Assembly: GCA_002314835.1 (NCBI GenBank)
Contig: DCHM01000017.1
Span: 1,233 to 44,876 of the forward strand
Direction of reading: 5' to 3'
DNA: 43,644 nucleotides
From: Clostridiales bacterium UBA1752
GTDB taxonomy: Bacteria > Bacillota > Clostridia > Oscillospirales > CAG-382
Shown here: piece by piece, positions 7,515 to 16,496 of the stretch
How the letters are laid out: each line of letters begins with the position of its first letter
Position numbering within the stretch: position 1 is the stretch's first letter
Position numbers and translations under genes: made by a program
Notes under the pieces: model-generated
Seen by the model: the letters and a program-made list of their open reading frames with translations, nothing else
Told to the model about the DNA's origin: nothing
The model's database searches: none

Positions 7515-7588
7515 TAGCGGAAGTGGGATTTGAACCTACGACCTGTCGGGTATGAACCGAATGCTCTAGCCAGCTGAGCTATTCCGCC
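7515..7588 (-). tRNA. tRNA-Met (CAU), elongator type
   Basis: On the minus strand a 74-base cloverleaf: acceptor GGCGGAA with TTCCGCT (a G-U at 1-72), D-arm TAGCTCAGCTGGCTAGAGC, anticodon loop TTCATAC giving CAU, and T-loop GTTCAAATC. The 5' GGCGG and the D-arm fit the elongator tRNA-Met rather than the initiator. An Ile2 (lysidine) tRNA is possible but less like this sequence. CCA is not encoded. It is transcribed with tRNA-Glu. Confidence 0.9.
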
Positions 7589-7617
7589 ATTTGTGCCTCA
7601 CATTCGGCACGAAATGT

Positions 7618-7646
7618 ATTATATCAATCTATTTTGGTTTTGTCAA
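7618..7646 (-). promoter_or_regulatory. sigma-A promoter of tRNA-Met/tRNA-Glu
   Basis: Consensus TTGACA (7646-7641), a 17-bp spacer and consensus TATAAT (7623-7618) on the minus strand. The leader holds an inverted repeat GTGCC/GGCAC (7593-7597, 7606-7610) right before the tRNA. Confidence 0.9.
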
Positions 7647-7676
7647 GCCTTTTTGACAAGATTTTTTGCGTCTTGC

Positions 7677-7705
7677 TTGCTTTTTTGATTTTTGCATAGT
7701 ATAAT
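7677..7705 (+). promoter_or_regulatory. sigma-A promoter of the pgeF-yhaO-yhaN-recG-dusB operon
   Basis: TTGCTT (7677-7682), a 17-bp spacer and TATAAT (7700-7705), followed by GGAGTG at 7712-7717 before the ATG at 7725. Confidence 0.75.
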
Positions 7706-7724
7706 ATAAGCGGAGTGATTTTTT

Positions 7725-8513
7725 ATGAATTACGCATTACATAAAAACGGTATAGAGTATCTGACCTGCCCTCGCTTTGACGCGCTCGGGGTAAAGCATA
7801 TTTTTACGACGCGCAACGGCGGAGTCAGCAAAGGGTGTTTTGCTTCGCTTAATTTTGCCGAAGGCTCCGGCGACGTCACCGACAGCACCGAAAACGTAAT
7901 GGCAAATTACGAGCTCGCGGCGCGCGTATTCGGACTGCACAAAGAGGACGTCTGCAGGTCGTACCAAGACCATAGCGCAAACGTCGCCGTCTGTGACGAA
8001 GCCATGCGCGGCCTCGGTATCAGTAAGCCTCGCTTTGAGACAGGCACCGACGGGCTCGTTACTAACGTAAAAGGGCTGATTTTGTCGGTCCGCACGGCTG
8101 ACTGCGTGCCCGTACTGCTCTGTGACAGAGACGCAGGCGTTATCGCGGCGGTGCATTCGGGATGGCGCGGCACGGCAGGCAAAATCGGCGCAAACGCGGT
8201 GCAAAAGATGATAGCTTTGGGTGCCAACGCTCAAAACATTACTGCCGCCATCGGCCCCTGCGCAGGAGCTTGCTGCTATGAGGTCGGCGAGGAATTAAAA
8301 CAGTATTTCGAGCCCGAATGTTTTGGCTATTTTTGCGGCAAGCTGCACCTCGACCTCGTAAAAGCCAATAGGCAGGTGCTCGTTGAATGCGGAATAAATA
8401 AGGATAATATATACGATAGCGGACTGTGTACGGTCTGCGACGGCACGCATTTTTACTCGCACAGGCGCGACGGCAAAAACCGCGGCGTTATGGGTGCGTT
8501 TATCGTGCTGTAA
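7725..8513 (+). CDS. pgeF: Peptidoglycan editing factor / laccase-domain protein (YfiH family)
   Basis: A 262-residue cytoplasmic protein of the YfiH/DUF152 family. In Escherichia coli PgeF removes wrongly incorporated L-Ser from UDP-MurNAc-dipeptide, and family members also show purine nucleoside or polyphenol oxidase activity in vitro. The metal site is visible: H83 in SYQDHSANV, C127 in RTADCVPVLL and H144 in HSGWRGTAGK. The length is normal. It is the first gene of a five-gene operon, with the next gene starting 9 bases after its stop behind TAAGGAGG. In other bacteria pgeF often sits near division or wall genes; here the partners are DNA repair genes. Confidence 0.92.
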   Translation: MNYALHKNGIEYLTCPRFDALGVKHIFTTRNGGVSKGCFASLNFAEGSGDVTDSTENVMANYELAARVFGLHKEDVCRSYQDHSANVAVCDEAMRGLGISKPRFETGTDGLVTNVKGLILSVRTADCVPVLLCDRDAGVIAAVHSGWRGTAGKIGANAVQKMIALGANAQNITAAIGPCAGACCYEVGEELKQYFEPECFGYFCGKLHLDLVKANRQVLVECGINKDNIYDSGLCTVCDGTHFYSHRRDGKNRGVMGAFIVL

Positions 8514-8522
8514 GGAGGTTAT

Positions 8523-9635
8523 ATGGTTAAAATAATGCACATAGCGGACGTTCACCTCGATTCTCCGTTTGCCATGCGCTCGCCCTCGCAGGCGGAGCGG
8601 TGCAAAACCGAGCTCAGAGGCGCTTTTACCTCCGCGATAATGTTCGCACGCGCGCAAAGCATAGGCATCGTGCTCATAAGCGGCGACCTTTTTGACGGCG
8701 AATACGTCACTCCCGACACGCGCGACCTGCTGATAGAGGCTTTTGCTTCCGCGCCGGAATGCAGGTTCTTTATCTGCCCGGGCAACCACGACCCGCTCAC
8801 TCCAAACTCGGTTTACAAGAGTGCGGCATTCCCGTCCAACGTGCATATTTTCGGCGAAACGGCGGAATGTGTCGAAATCCCCGAGCAAAATCTCGCTATC
8901 TACGGCAGGGCTTATACCGCGCGCCATCAGATTTCGAGCCCACTCGCGGATTTTCACGATTTGAATAAATCCAAGATTAACATACTCGTTTGCCACGGCG
9001 AGGTTGACGTGCCGATGTCGGAATACGGCCCCATCAGCAAAAAGGAAATAGCCGATTCCGGCTTTGATTATATCGCGCTCGGTCATATTCATCGCAACTC
9101 AGGCGTGCAAAAAGAGGGCAATACCTACTGGTGCTATCCCGGTTGCCTGCAGGGCAGGGGATTTGACGAAACGGGCGTTAAGGGCGTTATGGTAGGCTTT
9201 GTTGACAAGGGGAGCTGTGACCTCAGACTGATGGAGGTCGCGCGCCGCAGGTTTGAAGAGCGCACCGTAGAGCTAAACGCCTCGATGGACAAGTACGGCG
9301 CGATAGATTATATCAAATCTCAGCTCAAAGACCTGCCGCTCGAAACCGAGCTTCGTCTCACTCTGACGGGCGAAATAGCAGGCGGCGTGCTGATTAACGC
9401 GTCGGATATCGGCTCCTGCACTCTCATTGACAAGACCGTGCCAAAGACCGACTATACCGCGCTCGAAAAAAGCGGCACGCTAAAGGGCGTATTTTATACA
9501 AAGATGAAGGAAAAGCTCGATTTGCTCGAGGTCGGTTCGCCTGAGTACGACACCGTGCTCGAAGCAATGAAGATAGGCCTCGCGGCGCTCGCGGACCGCA
9601 TTATCGAGATACCCGACGCGGAGGAACGGCAATGA
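8523..9635 (+). CDS. Metallophosphoesterase, YhaO/SbcD-type DNA exonuclease subunit
   Basis: A 370-residue calcineurin-like phosphoesterase of the SbcD/Mre11 type. All the metal motifs are present: D9-x-H11 in IADVHLD, G54-D-x-x-D58 in SGDLFDG, G87-N-H-D90, a CHGE motif near residue 157, and GHIHRN near residue 193. The C-terminal part lacks an obvious capping domain beyond about 290-370. YhaO homologs form a nuclease complex with YhaN, the next gene, which overlaps it by 4 bases (ATGA). The pair is an SbcCD-like DNA end-processing system. The start is set by GGAGG 4 bases before the ATG. Confidence 0.85.
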   Translation: MVKIMHIADVHLDSPFAMRSPSQAERCKTELRGAFTSAIMFARAQSIGIVLISGDLFDGEYVTPDTRDLLIEAFASAPECRFFICPGNHDPLTPNSVYKSAAFPSNVHIFGETAECVEIPEQNLAIYGRAYTARHQISSPLADFHDLNKSKINILVCHGEVDVPMSEYGPISKKEIADSGFDYIALGHIHRNSGVQKEGNTYWCYPGCLQGRGFDETGVKGVMVGFVDKGSCDLRLMEVARRRFEERTVELNASMDKYGAIDYIKSQLKDLPLETELRLTLTGEIAGGVLINASDIGSCTLIDKTVPKTDYTALEKSGTLKGVFYTKMKEKLDLLEVGSPEYDTVLEAMKIGLAALADRIIEIPDAEERQ

Positions 9636-11842
9636 AGCAGTTTACGATAGATAAGGTGCTCATTACGAGCTTTGGCTGTTTGAGCCGCGTATCCGTTACT
9701 TTGGACGGCGGTCTCAACCTCATGGCGCTGCCCAACGAGAGCGGCAAGACGACGTTTGCGTCGTTTATCAAGTTTATGCTTTACGGCTTTGCAGGTACTC
9801 GTATCAAGGGTATCGACGGCAACGAAAAAGCTAAATATATGCCCTGGAGCGGCGAATCGGCAGAGGGTGCCATCGAGGTGACTTTCGGAGGCGAAAGATA
9901 CCGCATAGAGCGTTCCGTCACGCCGTCGGGCAAGGAAAAGCTGGCTGTCACCGATATTCTGACGCGCAAGCCTGCCATGGTAGGCGAGGTGCCGGGCGAG
10001 GTTTTGCTCGGCGTGGGCGAAGAGCTGTATGCAAAGACCGCGTTTTTTAAGCAGCTTTTTGAGACGCAAAACGGCGACAAGGCGCTCGCCGACCAGATAA
10101 AAAACATAGCGATTTCCGCTGACGAAAAAGACAGCGCAACCAAGGCGGAAAAGCGCCTTACTCAGATAAAGGGCGAGCTTACAAATCAGCAGCATCACGG
10201 CTTGATTCATACCCTCGAATCTGAAATTGAGGCCTATAACGCAAAGTACACCGAGGCGGCAAGCGCCAACGAGCATATTGCCGAGCTGAGCACCAAAATA
10301 GCCGAAAACGAATACAAGATTAAGATAGCAAACCAAAAGCTCGAGGCTTTGGATAAAGAGAAGCTTGCGATAGACAACTACGAGGCTTATCGCACTCTGC
10401 TCAAGCTCCGCGAGTTTACTGACGCGAGGGCAAAGGCTGAGCAGGAGTATAACGATGCCGCCGCAGGCTTTGACGGCGACGCGCTCGCCGTAGAGCTGGG
10501 TGCCAACGGTCTCTTGTCAAAGTTTACAAGATACAACGCCGATTGCGAGGCAAGGGACAAGGCGTCTGCAAACGCAGACAAGTGCCGCGCGGACGCGGCA
10601 AACGCCGAGCAGTCTCTCGGAGCTTTTGCGTCCTTTGACGGCGACGCTTCCGAGCTTGCATCCTCGATAGGCACAAAAAAGATAATAGGCGTGCTGCTTT
10701 TAGTGCTCGCCGCAGGCATAGCCGTCGGCGGCGTTATAGCAGGCGGAGTGCTTACCTACGTGCTTGCCGCTGCGGCAGCAGTATCTCTGATACTGGGCAT
10801 AATACAGTTTGCAGGCGTTTCAAAGCAGGTCAAAAAATACGGCTTTAAGTCGGCCGCAGAGATGAAGGCAAAGCTCTCGGTGTTGCCTGCCGAGCTTGCG
10901 GCGTACAGGTCGGCACAAAACGCCGCTATGTCTGCCGAAAAAGAGCTTGATATCGCACGAAACGCATGCGACTCGTCGTTATTAGAGCTCGAAAACGGCA
11001 TTTCGCACTGCTGTGCGCTAAATCCCGAAATGGGCTACGAAGACCAGATAAACGCCATTTTTGCGTCGTCAAGGCGCATAGACGCATTGAGAGCCGAGCT
11101 TGACGCCGCCAAGCGCAGCGAAGACAACGCTTACGCTGACGTGGACCTCGACGACCTGTCTGCCAAGGCAAAGGCTTCGGGCGGACGCGCGCCTCAGCGT
11201 GACGTCAAGACGGTAGATAACGAAACGAGGTTTTACACTATGCAGGTGCAAAATCTCACCAAGATAAACGGAGACTACGACCGCGAAAGAGCGGTCCTGC
11301 TCGCCAAGCACGGCGACGCCGCATTGCTCAAGGGCAAGCTCGACGCCGCGCAAAGCAAGCTAAAGCGCCTTAATGAGTTTTGCAGTGCCGTCACGCTCGC
11401 ACGCGAGGTATTAAACGAAACGGGCGAGTATATCAAGTCGTCGGTTTCGCCGCGCATTTCGGATGCGGCAGGCAAATATTTTGACACTATGACCTCTGGC
11501 AAATACACCACGTTGCAGAGCGGCAGTGACTTGTCACTCACCTTCGGTGACGGCTTTGAGGAGCGCAGCTATGAGTATCTTTCAACGGGTACGAGAGAGT
11601 GCGCGTATATAGCGCTAAGACTTTCGCTCGCCGACGTTATGTATCCGTCGGTCAGCGTGCCTTTAATGTTTGACGACGCGTTTGTTTGCCTCGACGACGA
11701 CAGGCTGACGCAGATGACCAATCTGCTGTGCGATATGTCAAAGGACAGACAGATAGTGCTCATTTCCTGCACGGAGCGCGAAAAGCACATTATAAAAGAC
11801 AAAGGCATCCGGTGCAATATTGCGGAGCTTAAACAATGCTGA
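9632..11842 (+). CDS. YhaN/SbcC-like SMC-type ATPase with central membrane hairpin
   Basis: A 736-residue AAA/ABC-type ATPase of the SbcC/Rad50 superfamily. Walker A is N35-E-S-G-K-T-T41, the ABC signature-like motif is S651-T-G-T-R-E and the Walker B is LMFDDAF with D681-D682. Predicted coiled coil lies at about 170-330 and 400-600. Two hydrophobic segments at about 351-393 (GVLLLVLAAGIAVGGV and YVLAAAAAVSLILGI) form a membrane hairpin where Rad50 has its hook, as in Bacillus YhaN. The protein is shorter than SbcC (about 1000 residues), as expected for YhaN. It probably tethers the YhaO nuclease to the membrane. It overlaps yhaO by 4 bases and recG by 7 bases. Confidence 0.85.
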   Translation: MKQFTIDKVLITSFGCLSRVSVTLDGGLNLMALPNESGKTTFASFIKFMLYGFAGTRIKGIDGNEKAKYMPWSGESAEGAIEVTFGGERYRIERSVTPSGKEKLAVTDILTRKPAMVGEVPGEVLLGVGEELYAKTAFFKQLFETQNGDKALADQIKNIAISADEKDSATKAEKRLTQIKGELTNQQHHGLIHTLESEIEAYNAKYTEAASANEHIAELSTKIAENEYKIKIANQKLEALDKEKLAIDNYEAYRTLLKLREFTDARAKAEQEYNDAAAGFDGDALAVELGANGLLSKFTRYNADCEARDKASANADKCRADAANAEQSLGAFASFDGDASELASSIGTKKIIGVLLLVLAAGIAVGGVIAGGVLTYVLAAAAAVSLILGIIQFAGVSKQVKKYGFKSAAEMKAKLSVLPAELAAYRSAQNAAMSAEKELDIARNACDSSLLELENGISHCCALNPEMGYEDQINAIFASSRRIDALRAELDAAKRSEDNAYADVDLDDLSAKAKASGGRAPQRDVKTVDNETRFYTMQVQNLTKINGDYDRERAVLLAKHGDAALLKGKLDAAQSKLKRLNEFCSAVTLAREVLNETGEYIKSSVSPRISDAAGKYFDTMTSGKYTTLQSGSDLSLTFGDGFEERSYEYLSTGTRECAYIALRLSLADVMYPSVSVPLMFDDAFVCLDDDRLTQMTNLLCDMSKDRQIVLISCTEREKHIIKDKGIRCNIAELKQC

Positions 11843-13881
11843 CTTTAGACACCAACGTCTCTGAACTGCGCGGTATAGGCGCCGCTCGTGCCAAGGAGTT
11901 TGCTTTGGCAGGCATCAACACGGCAGGCGACCTTTTGACGCTTTATCCGCGCTCTTATCAATTCAGAGGCGACACGGTAAAAATCAATATGGCTGAAACG
12001 GGCGACGTCGTTTCGGTGATAGCCACCCTCGAGCAAAACGCGACCGAAAGGCGTTCTGCACGCGGCATGGCTTTTGTCACCGCGTTTGCACACGACGACA
12101 CGGGCTCTGTTGAAATAGTTTATTTCAATATGCCGTGGCTCACAAAATCGCTCACCAAAGGGCGCACCATGCGCTTTTACGGCAGGGTGATACGCACGCT
12201 GTACGGTCTTAAAATGACAAACCCCGTCACCGAGCCGGTATTTGACGGCGCCAACCTGCGCAAGGTCGTGCCGATATATCCTCTGCAGGGCAAGCTGACG
12301 CAAAACGTCGTTTCGTCCGCAGTTGCTCAGGTACTGTCGCTGTGCGGCGGCATTTCGGACGTACTGCACCCAGATATTATAAAGAAATACGACCTTATGC
12401 ACAGGAGCGAGGCAATCAAAGAATTGCATTTGCCCACCGACCGCTTTAGTCTCGACAGAGCGAGACATTCGCTCGCGTTTGAGGAGCTCGTTATCTTTCA
12501 GCTCGCACTGCGCAGAATGAAGCAGGGGGTAGTCACCATACCTGCAAAGCCGCTCAAGTTTGCAGGGAGCGGCATCAGACTGTTTTTTGACGCACTGCCT
12601 TATCAGCTCACGGGTGCACAGCAGCGCGCGGTCAAGGACGCGCTCGACGATATGTGCAAGCCCGTACCCATGATGAGGCTCGTGCAAGGCGACGTCGGCA
12701 GCGGCAAAACCGTCGTTGCGGCGGCGGCGATATATTTTGCGGTCAAAAACGGCGGTCAGGCGGCTATGATGGCGCCTACCGAAATCTTGGCAACTCAGCA
12801 TTACCACAGCCTTACAAAGATGCTGTCGCCGTTTGGCATAAGGGTCGGACTGCTCATCGGTTCGACCAAAGCAAAGGACAAACAGCTCGTCAAGCAAGGG
12901 CTCGCAGACGGCAGTATAGACGTTGTCGTCGGCACGCATTCGCTGATACAGTCGGACGTAGTGTTTGACAACCTTTTGCTCGCAGTCACTGACGAACAGC
13001 ACCGCTTCGGCGTCATGCAGAGGGCGTCGCTCGTCGGCAAATCGGCAGAGCCGTATCAGGCGCACACTCTCGTCATGTCGGCTACTCCGATACCGCGCAC
13101 GCTGTCGCTCATACTTTACGGTGACCTCGACGTGTCGATAATCGACCAGATGCCGCCGGGCAGACAGCCGATAGTGACTTACGGCTACAACTCCAAAAAG
13201 CGCGGCGATGCGTATAATCTCATCGCGGCGGAAATAGCGGCAGGCCATCAAGCCTATATCATTTGTCCTCTCGTCGAGGAGGATGACGAGGGCGGCAAGC
13301 GCGCCGCCGAAACCTACGCCGAACAGCTCGGGAGCTCGGCACTCGGAGGCATACCGACCGAGACCGTCCACGGCAGGCTGTCACCCAAAGAAAAGGAAGC
13401 ACGTATGGCTCGCTTTGCCTCTGGCGAAGCAAAAATACTCATTTCCACCACGGTAGTCGAGGTCGGCGTGGACGTTCCAAACGCGACCGTGATAATGATA
13501 GAAAACGCCGAATGTTTTGGTTTGTCTCAGCTTCATCAGCTCAGAGGACGCGTAGGCCGCGGCTCGTGCCAGAGCTATTGCCTCTTGATGAGCGACGCAG
13601 GCGGAGCAAACGCAAAAGAGCGTATGAGAGTAATGTGCGAGACCTCCGACGGCTTTGCAATCGCCGAGGCAGACCTGCGCCAGCGCGGCCCGGGCGACTT
13701 TTTTGGCGAAAGGCAGAGCGGCGAGCTGTCGTTTGAGTTTGCGGGAGTGTCGGACGTAGAGCTTATCGGTACTACTGCGGCGCTCGTCAAGGATATGCCG
13801 GACGGTTATATCACCTACGCGATGGACGACGCCATCGAGACGTTTTTTGACAGAAATAAAGGCAACAGGATGTTTAACTGA
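11836..13881 (+). CDS. recG: ATP-dependent DNA helicase RecG
   Basis: A 681-residue superfamily 2 helicase that remodels stalled replication forks and Holliday junctions. An N-terminal OB-fold wedge domain lies at about 1-150. Walker A is G285-D-V-G-S-G-K-T292, the DExH box is D386-E-Q-H389 and motif III is S415-A-T417 followed by PIPRTL. The C-terminal helicase domain contains VVEVGVDVPNA and QLRGRVGRG. Full length for the family. The gene starts 7 bases inside yhaN, so it is translationally coupled. Its placement with yhaO/yhaN ties DNA end processing to fork rescue. Confidence 0.96.
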   Translation: MLTLDTNVSELRGIGAARAKEFALAGINTAGDLLTLYPRSYQFRGDTVKINMAETGDVVSVIATLEQNATERRSARGMAFVTAFAHDDTGSVEIVYFNMPWLTKSLTKGRTMRFYGRVIRTLYGLKMTNPVTEPVFDGANLRKVVPIYPLQGKLTQNVVSSAVAQVLSLCGGISDVLHPDIIKKYDLMHRSEAIKELHLPTDRFSLDRARHSLAFEELVIFQLALRRMKQGVVTIPAKPLKFAGSGIRLFFDALPYQLTGAQQRAVKDALDDMCKPVPMMRLVQGDVGSGKTVVAAAAIYFAVKNGGQAAMMAPTEILATQHYHSLTKMLSPFGIRVGLLIGSTKAKDKQLVKQGLADGSIDVVVGTHSLIQSDVVFDNLLLAVTDEQHRFGVMQRASLVGKSAEPYQAHTLVMSATPIPRTLSLILYGDLDVSIIDQMPPGRQPIVTYGYNSKKRGDAYNLIAAEIAAGHQAYIICPLVEEDDEGGKRAAETYAEQLGSSALGGIPTETVHGRLSPKEKEARMARFASGEAKILISTTVVEVGVDVPNATVIMIENAECFGLSQLHQLRGRVGRGSCQSYCLLMSDAGGANAKERMRVMCETSDGFAIAEADLRQRGPGDFFGERQSGELSFEFAGVSDVELIGTTAALVKDMPDGYITYAMDDAIETFFDRNKGNRMFN

Positions 13882-14831
13882 TGTATATAGGTGTCAATCA
13901 TTACAAAAACGGGCTGTTTTTGGCTCCGCTCGCAGGCATAGGCGACCACGCTTTCCGCACCTTGTGTGCCGAGTTTGGTGCCGAGGGCGTCTGCTCTGAG
14001 CTGATTTCGTCCAAGGCGGTATATTACAAGGATAAAAAAACCGAGGCGATAGCCCGTCTGTACGACGACGAGCGTCCTGCGGCTATACAGATATTCGGCT
14101 GTGAGCCCTCAATAATGGCTATTGCCGCGCAAAGACTGCTCAAAGAAAAGCCGACGTACATCGACATCAATATGGGCTGCCCCGTGCCAAAGCTCGTCAA
14201 AAACGGTGACGGTAGTGCCCTGATGCGCGACCCCAAGCTGTGCGCCGAGATTGTCGGAGCCGTAGTCGATGCGGTTGACGTTCCCGTTACCTGCAAGATA
14301 AGGGCAGGCTACGACAAATACAGCATCAACGCTCCCGAGATAGCCGCCGCGTGCGAATCGGGCGGTGCGAGTGCGATATTCGTTCACGGCAGAACGAGAG
14401 AGCAGATGTATAGCGGCTACGCCGATTGGAGCGTTATCAAAGCGGTCAAAAAAGCCGTCAAAATACCCGTTATCGGTAACGGTGACGTGCTGTGCGGCGC
14501 AGACGCACTGCGTATGATTTCGCAGACGGACTGCGACGGCGTTATGGTGGGCAGGGGGGCTTACGGCTCTCCGTGGGTCTTTGCCGAAATCAAGGCTTCT
14601 CTCGAGGGCAGACCTTACACCGAGCTTGAACCCGAAGCAAAGCGCGACGTCATCCGCAGACAGACGCATATCGTTTTGCAGGATAAGGGTGTGACCGCAC
14701 TCCCCGAAATGCGTAAGCATTTGGCTAGATATGCGAGGTTTTTTGCAGGCTCGACGCAGATCAGAGGCAGGATAAACACCGTTTGCACTGAGGATGAAAT
14801 CAATAGTCTCATTGACTTTATGCAATTTTAA
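13881..14831 (+). CDS. dusB: tRNA-dihydrouridine synthase, DusB family
   Basis: A 316-residue FMN-dependent enzyme that reduces uridines in the tRNA D-loop. The TIM-barrel start LAPLAGIGDHAFR, the catalytic Cys100 in NMGCPVPK followed by VKNGDGSALM, KIRAGYD, the VHGRTREQ motif and GNGDV are all seen. Its ATG shares one base with the recG stop (TGATG). It is the last gene of the operon. No strong terminator hairpin is visible in the 100 bases before gdhA. Confidence 0.93.
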   Translation: MYIGVNHYKNGLFLAPLAGIGDHAFRTLCAEFGAEGVCSELISSKAVYYKDKKTEAIARLYDDERPAAIQIFGCEPSIMAIAAQRLLKEKPTYIDINMGCPVPKLVKNGDGSALMRDPKLCAEIVGAVVDAVDVPVTCKIRAGYDKYSINAPEIAAACESGGASAIFVHGRTREQMYSGYADWSVIKAVKKAVKIPVIGNGDVLCGADALRMISQTDCDGVMVGRGAYGSPWVFAEIKASLEGRPYTELEPEAKRDVIRRQTHIVLQDKGVTALPEMRKHLARYARFFAGSTQIRGRINTVCTEDEINSLIDFMQF

Positions 14832-14875
14832 TACATCTTTTCTTGCAAAAATCCCACAAAAAAGCAATTTAACTA

Positions 14876-14904
14876 TTGAAATGTGAATATTCTTGGTATA
14901 TAAT
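14876..14904 (+). promoter_or_regulatory. sigma-A promoter of gdhA
   Basis: TTGAAA (14876-14881), a 17-bp spacer and TATAAT (14899-14904), with TAGGAGG at 14921-14927 as the ribosome site. Confidence 0.85.
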
Positions 14905-14934
14905 AAGCCATAAAATTTTATAGGAGGTTCTTTT

Positions 14935-16281
14935 ATGGAAATTAACAACGCATATCTCGATGAGGTATATGCCCGCGTATGTGCCCGCAACGCAGGTGAA
15001 AAAGAGTTTTTGCAGGCTGTTAAAGAGGTGTTTACCACGCTTATCCCCGTGGTTGAAAAGCGCCCCGACATCGTAGAGAGCGGTGTAATAGAGCAGATTG
15101 TAGAGCCCGAAAGATTTATTCAGTTCCGCGTAGCTTGGCTCGACGACAACGGTAAAATGCAGATTAACCGTGGATTCAGAGTTCAGTACAACAGCGCTAT
15201 CGGACCTTACAAGGGCGGTCTCAGACTGCATCCTTCGGTTTGCTCGTCCGTTATCAAGTTCCTCGGCTTTGAGCAGATTTTCAAAAACTCGCTCACCGGT
15301 CTGCCTATGGGCGGCGGCAAGGGCGGCTCTGACTTTGACCCCAAGGGCAAATCCGACGCCGAGGTCATGAGATTCTGCCAGGCATTTATGACCGAGCTGT
15401 TTAAGTATATCGGACCCAACGAGGACGTTCCTGCCGGCGATATCGGCGTAGGCGCCCGTGAAATCGGTTATCTCTTTGGTCAATACAAGCGCATTACAGG
15501 CGACTTTAGCGGCGTGCTCACAGGCAAGGGCCTTACCTACGGCGGTTCTCTCGTCCGTAAGCAGGCTACCGGCTACGGCCTCTGCTATTTTACAAACAAT
15601 ATGCTCAAGGCAAAGAACGACAGCTTTAAGGGCAAGACCGTGGTTATCTCGGGTTCGGGCAACGTCGCTATCTACGCGTGCGAAAAATCCACCCAGCTCG
15701 GCGCCAAGGTCGTAGCTATGAGCGACTCCAACGGCTATATTTACGACGCAGACGGCATCAAGCTCGACGTAGTCAAGGCTATCAAAGAGGGCCGTCGCGG
15801 CAGAATCAAGGAGTATATTGACGCAGTGCCCACCGCTACCTATACCGACGGTTGCCGCGGCATCTGGAACATCAAGTGCGACATCGCTCTGCCCTGCGCT
15901 ACTCAGAACGAAATCGACGAAGCCGACGCTAAAAAGCTTATCGCCAACGGCGTCAAGTACGTTTGCGAAGGTGCCAATATGCCTTCCACTATCGAGGCTA
16001 TCAACGCATTCCTTTCCGCAGGCGTTTACTTTGGACCTGCCAAGGCTGCCAACGCAGGCGGCGTAGCTACCTCCGGCCTCGAAATGAGCCAAAACAGCAT
16101 CAGACTTTCGTGGACTGCCGAAGAGGTTGACCAAAAGCTCGAGGGCATCATGAAGTCGATTTACGACAATGCCTCCAAGGCGGCTAAGGAATACGCTACC
16201 GAGGACAATCTCGTTGCAGGTGCTAACATCGCAGGCTTCCTGAAGGTTGCGGAAGCTATGATGGCACAAGGCGCACTCTAA
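14935..16281 (+). CDS. gdhA: NADP-type glutamate dehydrogenase
   Basis: A 448-residue hexameric glutamate dehydrogenase that aminates 2-oxoglutarate with ammonia, the main ammonia assimilation step in many gut Clostridia. Visible are the substrate loop YKGGLRLHPSV, the catalytic lysine K129 in PMGGGKGGSD, PAGDIGVGAREIGY and the dinucleotide fold ISGSGNVA (238-245). The length and the absence of N-terminal extensions match the bacterial small class I enzymes. The codon bias is that of a highly expressed gene. It is a single-gene unit with its own promoter, and converges with the minus-strand gene at 16592. Confidence 0.96.
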   Translation: MEINNAYLDEVYARVCARNAGEKEFLQAVKEVFTTLIPVVEKRPDIVESGVIEQIVEPERFIQFRVAWLDDNGKMQINRGFRVQYNSAIGPYKGGLRLHPSVCSSVIKFLGFEQIFKNSLTGLPMGGGKGGSDFDPKGKSDAEVMRFCQAFMTELFKYIGPNEDVPAGDIGVGAREIGYLFGQYKRITGDFSGVLTGKGLTYGGSLVRKQATGYGLCYFTNNMLKAKNDSFKGKTVVISGSGNVAIYACEKSTQLGAKVVAMSDSNGYIYDADGIKLDVVKAIKEGRRGRIKEYIDAVPTATYTDGCRGIWNIKCDIALPCATQNEIDEADAKKLIANGVKYVCEGANMPSTIEAINAFLSAGVYFGPAKAANAGGVATSGLEMSQNSIRLSWTAEEVDQKLEGIMKSIYDNASKAAKEYATEDNLVAGANIAGFLKVAEAMMAQGAL

Positions 16282-16285
16282 TAAG

Positions 16286-16389
16286 TCGGGCCTGTGTATT
16301 TGGCGCAGAACGCAAAAGCACGGGAATGATTTAAAAATTAAATCCGTAGGTTTATTTGCCTGAATAGGTAAAAATCCTGCGGATTTTTT
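16286..16389 (+). repeat. Repeat element copy 1 (direct), includes the gdhA terminator
   Basis: Shares the 18-base core GGCGCAGAACGCAAAAGC (16302-16319) and a weaker 70-base alignment with copy 2 at 16497-16577. Both end in a hairpin built on ATCCGYAGG/CCTGCGGAT. Its left end GGGCCTGTG-ATTTGG-GCAGAA is also the inverted partner of copy 3. It therefore both repeats and base-pairs within the same intergenic region. Confidence 0.7.
16340..16389 (+). terminator. Probable gdhA terminator
   Basis: AAATCCGTAGG (16340-16350) pairs with CCTGCGGATTT (16376-16386) across a 25-base loop, followed by a run of T. The long loop makes it less certain than the other hairpins in the window. Confidence 0.65.
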
Positions 16390-16401
16390 CATTATTATAA
16401 T

Positions 16402-16493
16402 GTGCTTTTGCTATCACCGTTTCCGACCATTCGTAGTAGAACACTACAACTTCAGGTCGTAAACGGCGATTCTGCATCCAAATCCACAGGCCC
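16402..16493 (-). repeat. Repeat element copy 3 (inverted), with inserted long hairpin
   Basis: Read on the minus strand it starts GGGCCTGTGGATTTGGATGC, close to the left end of copy 1, and ends GCAAAAGCAC, also found in copy 1 (16312-16321). Between these parts is an insert of about 58 bases that is itself a hairpin: CCGTTTCCGACC (16417-16428) pairs with GGTCGTAAACGG (16455-16466), with an inner GTAGT/ACTAC stem. Copies 1 and 3 together can fold into a roughly 206-base branched structure from 16288 to 16493. Confidence 0.65.
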
Positions 16494-16496
16494 TTT

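Noticed and set aside
11845..13371. Long open frame (508 codons) antisense to recG, and similar ones opposite gdhA (14869-16392), pgeF, the surface proteins and the CBM9-like protein (27228-28529)
   Set aside because: All lie opposite strong genes with intact motifs, have Arg/Ala/Val-rich mirror composition and lack ribosome sites; they result from the codon bias of the sense strand.
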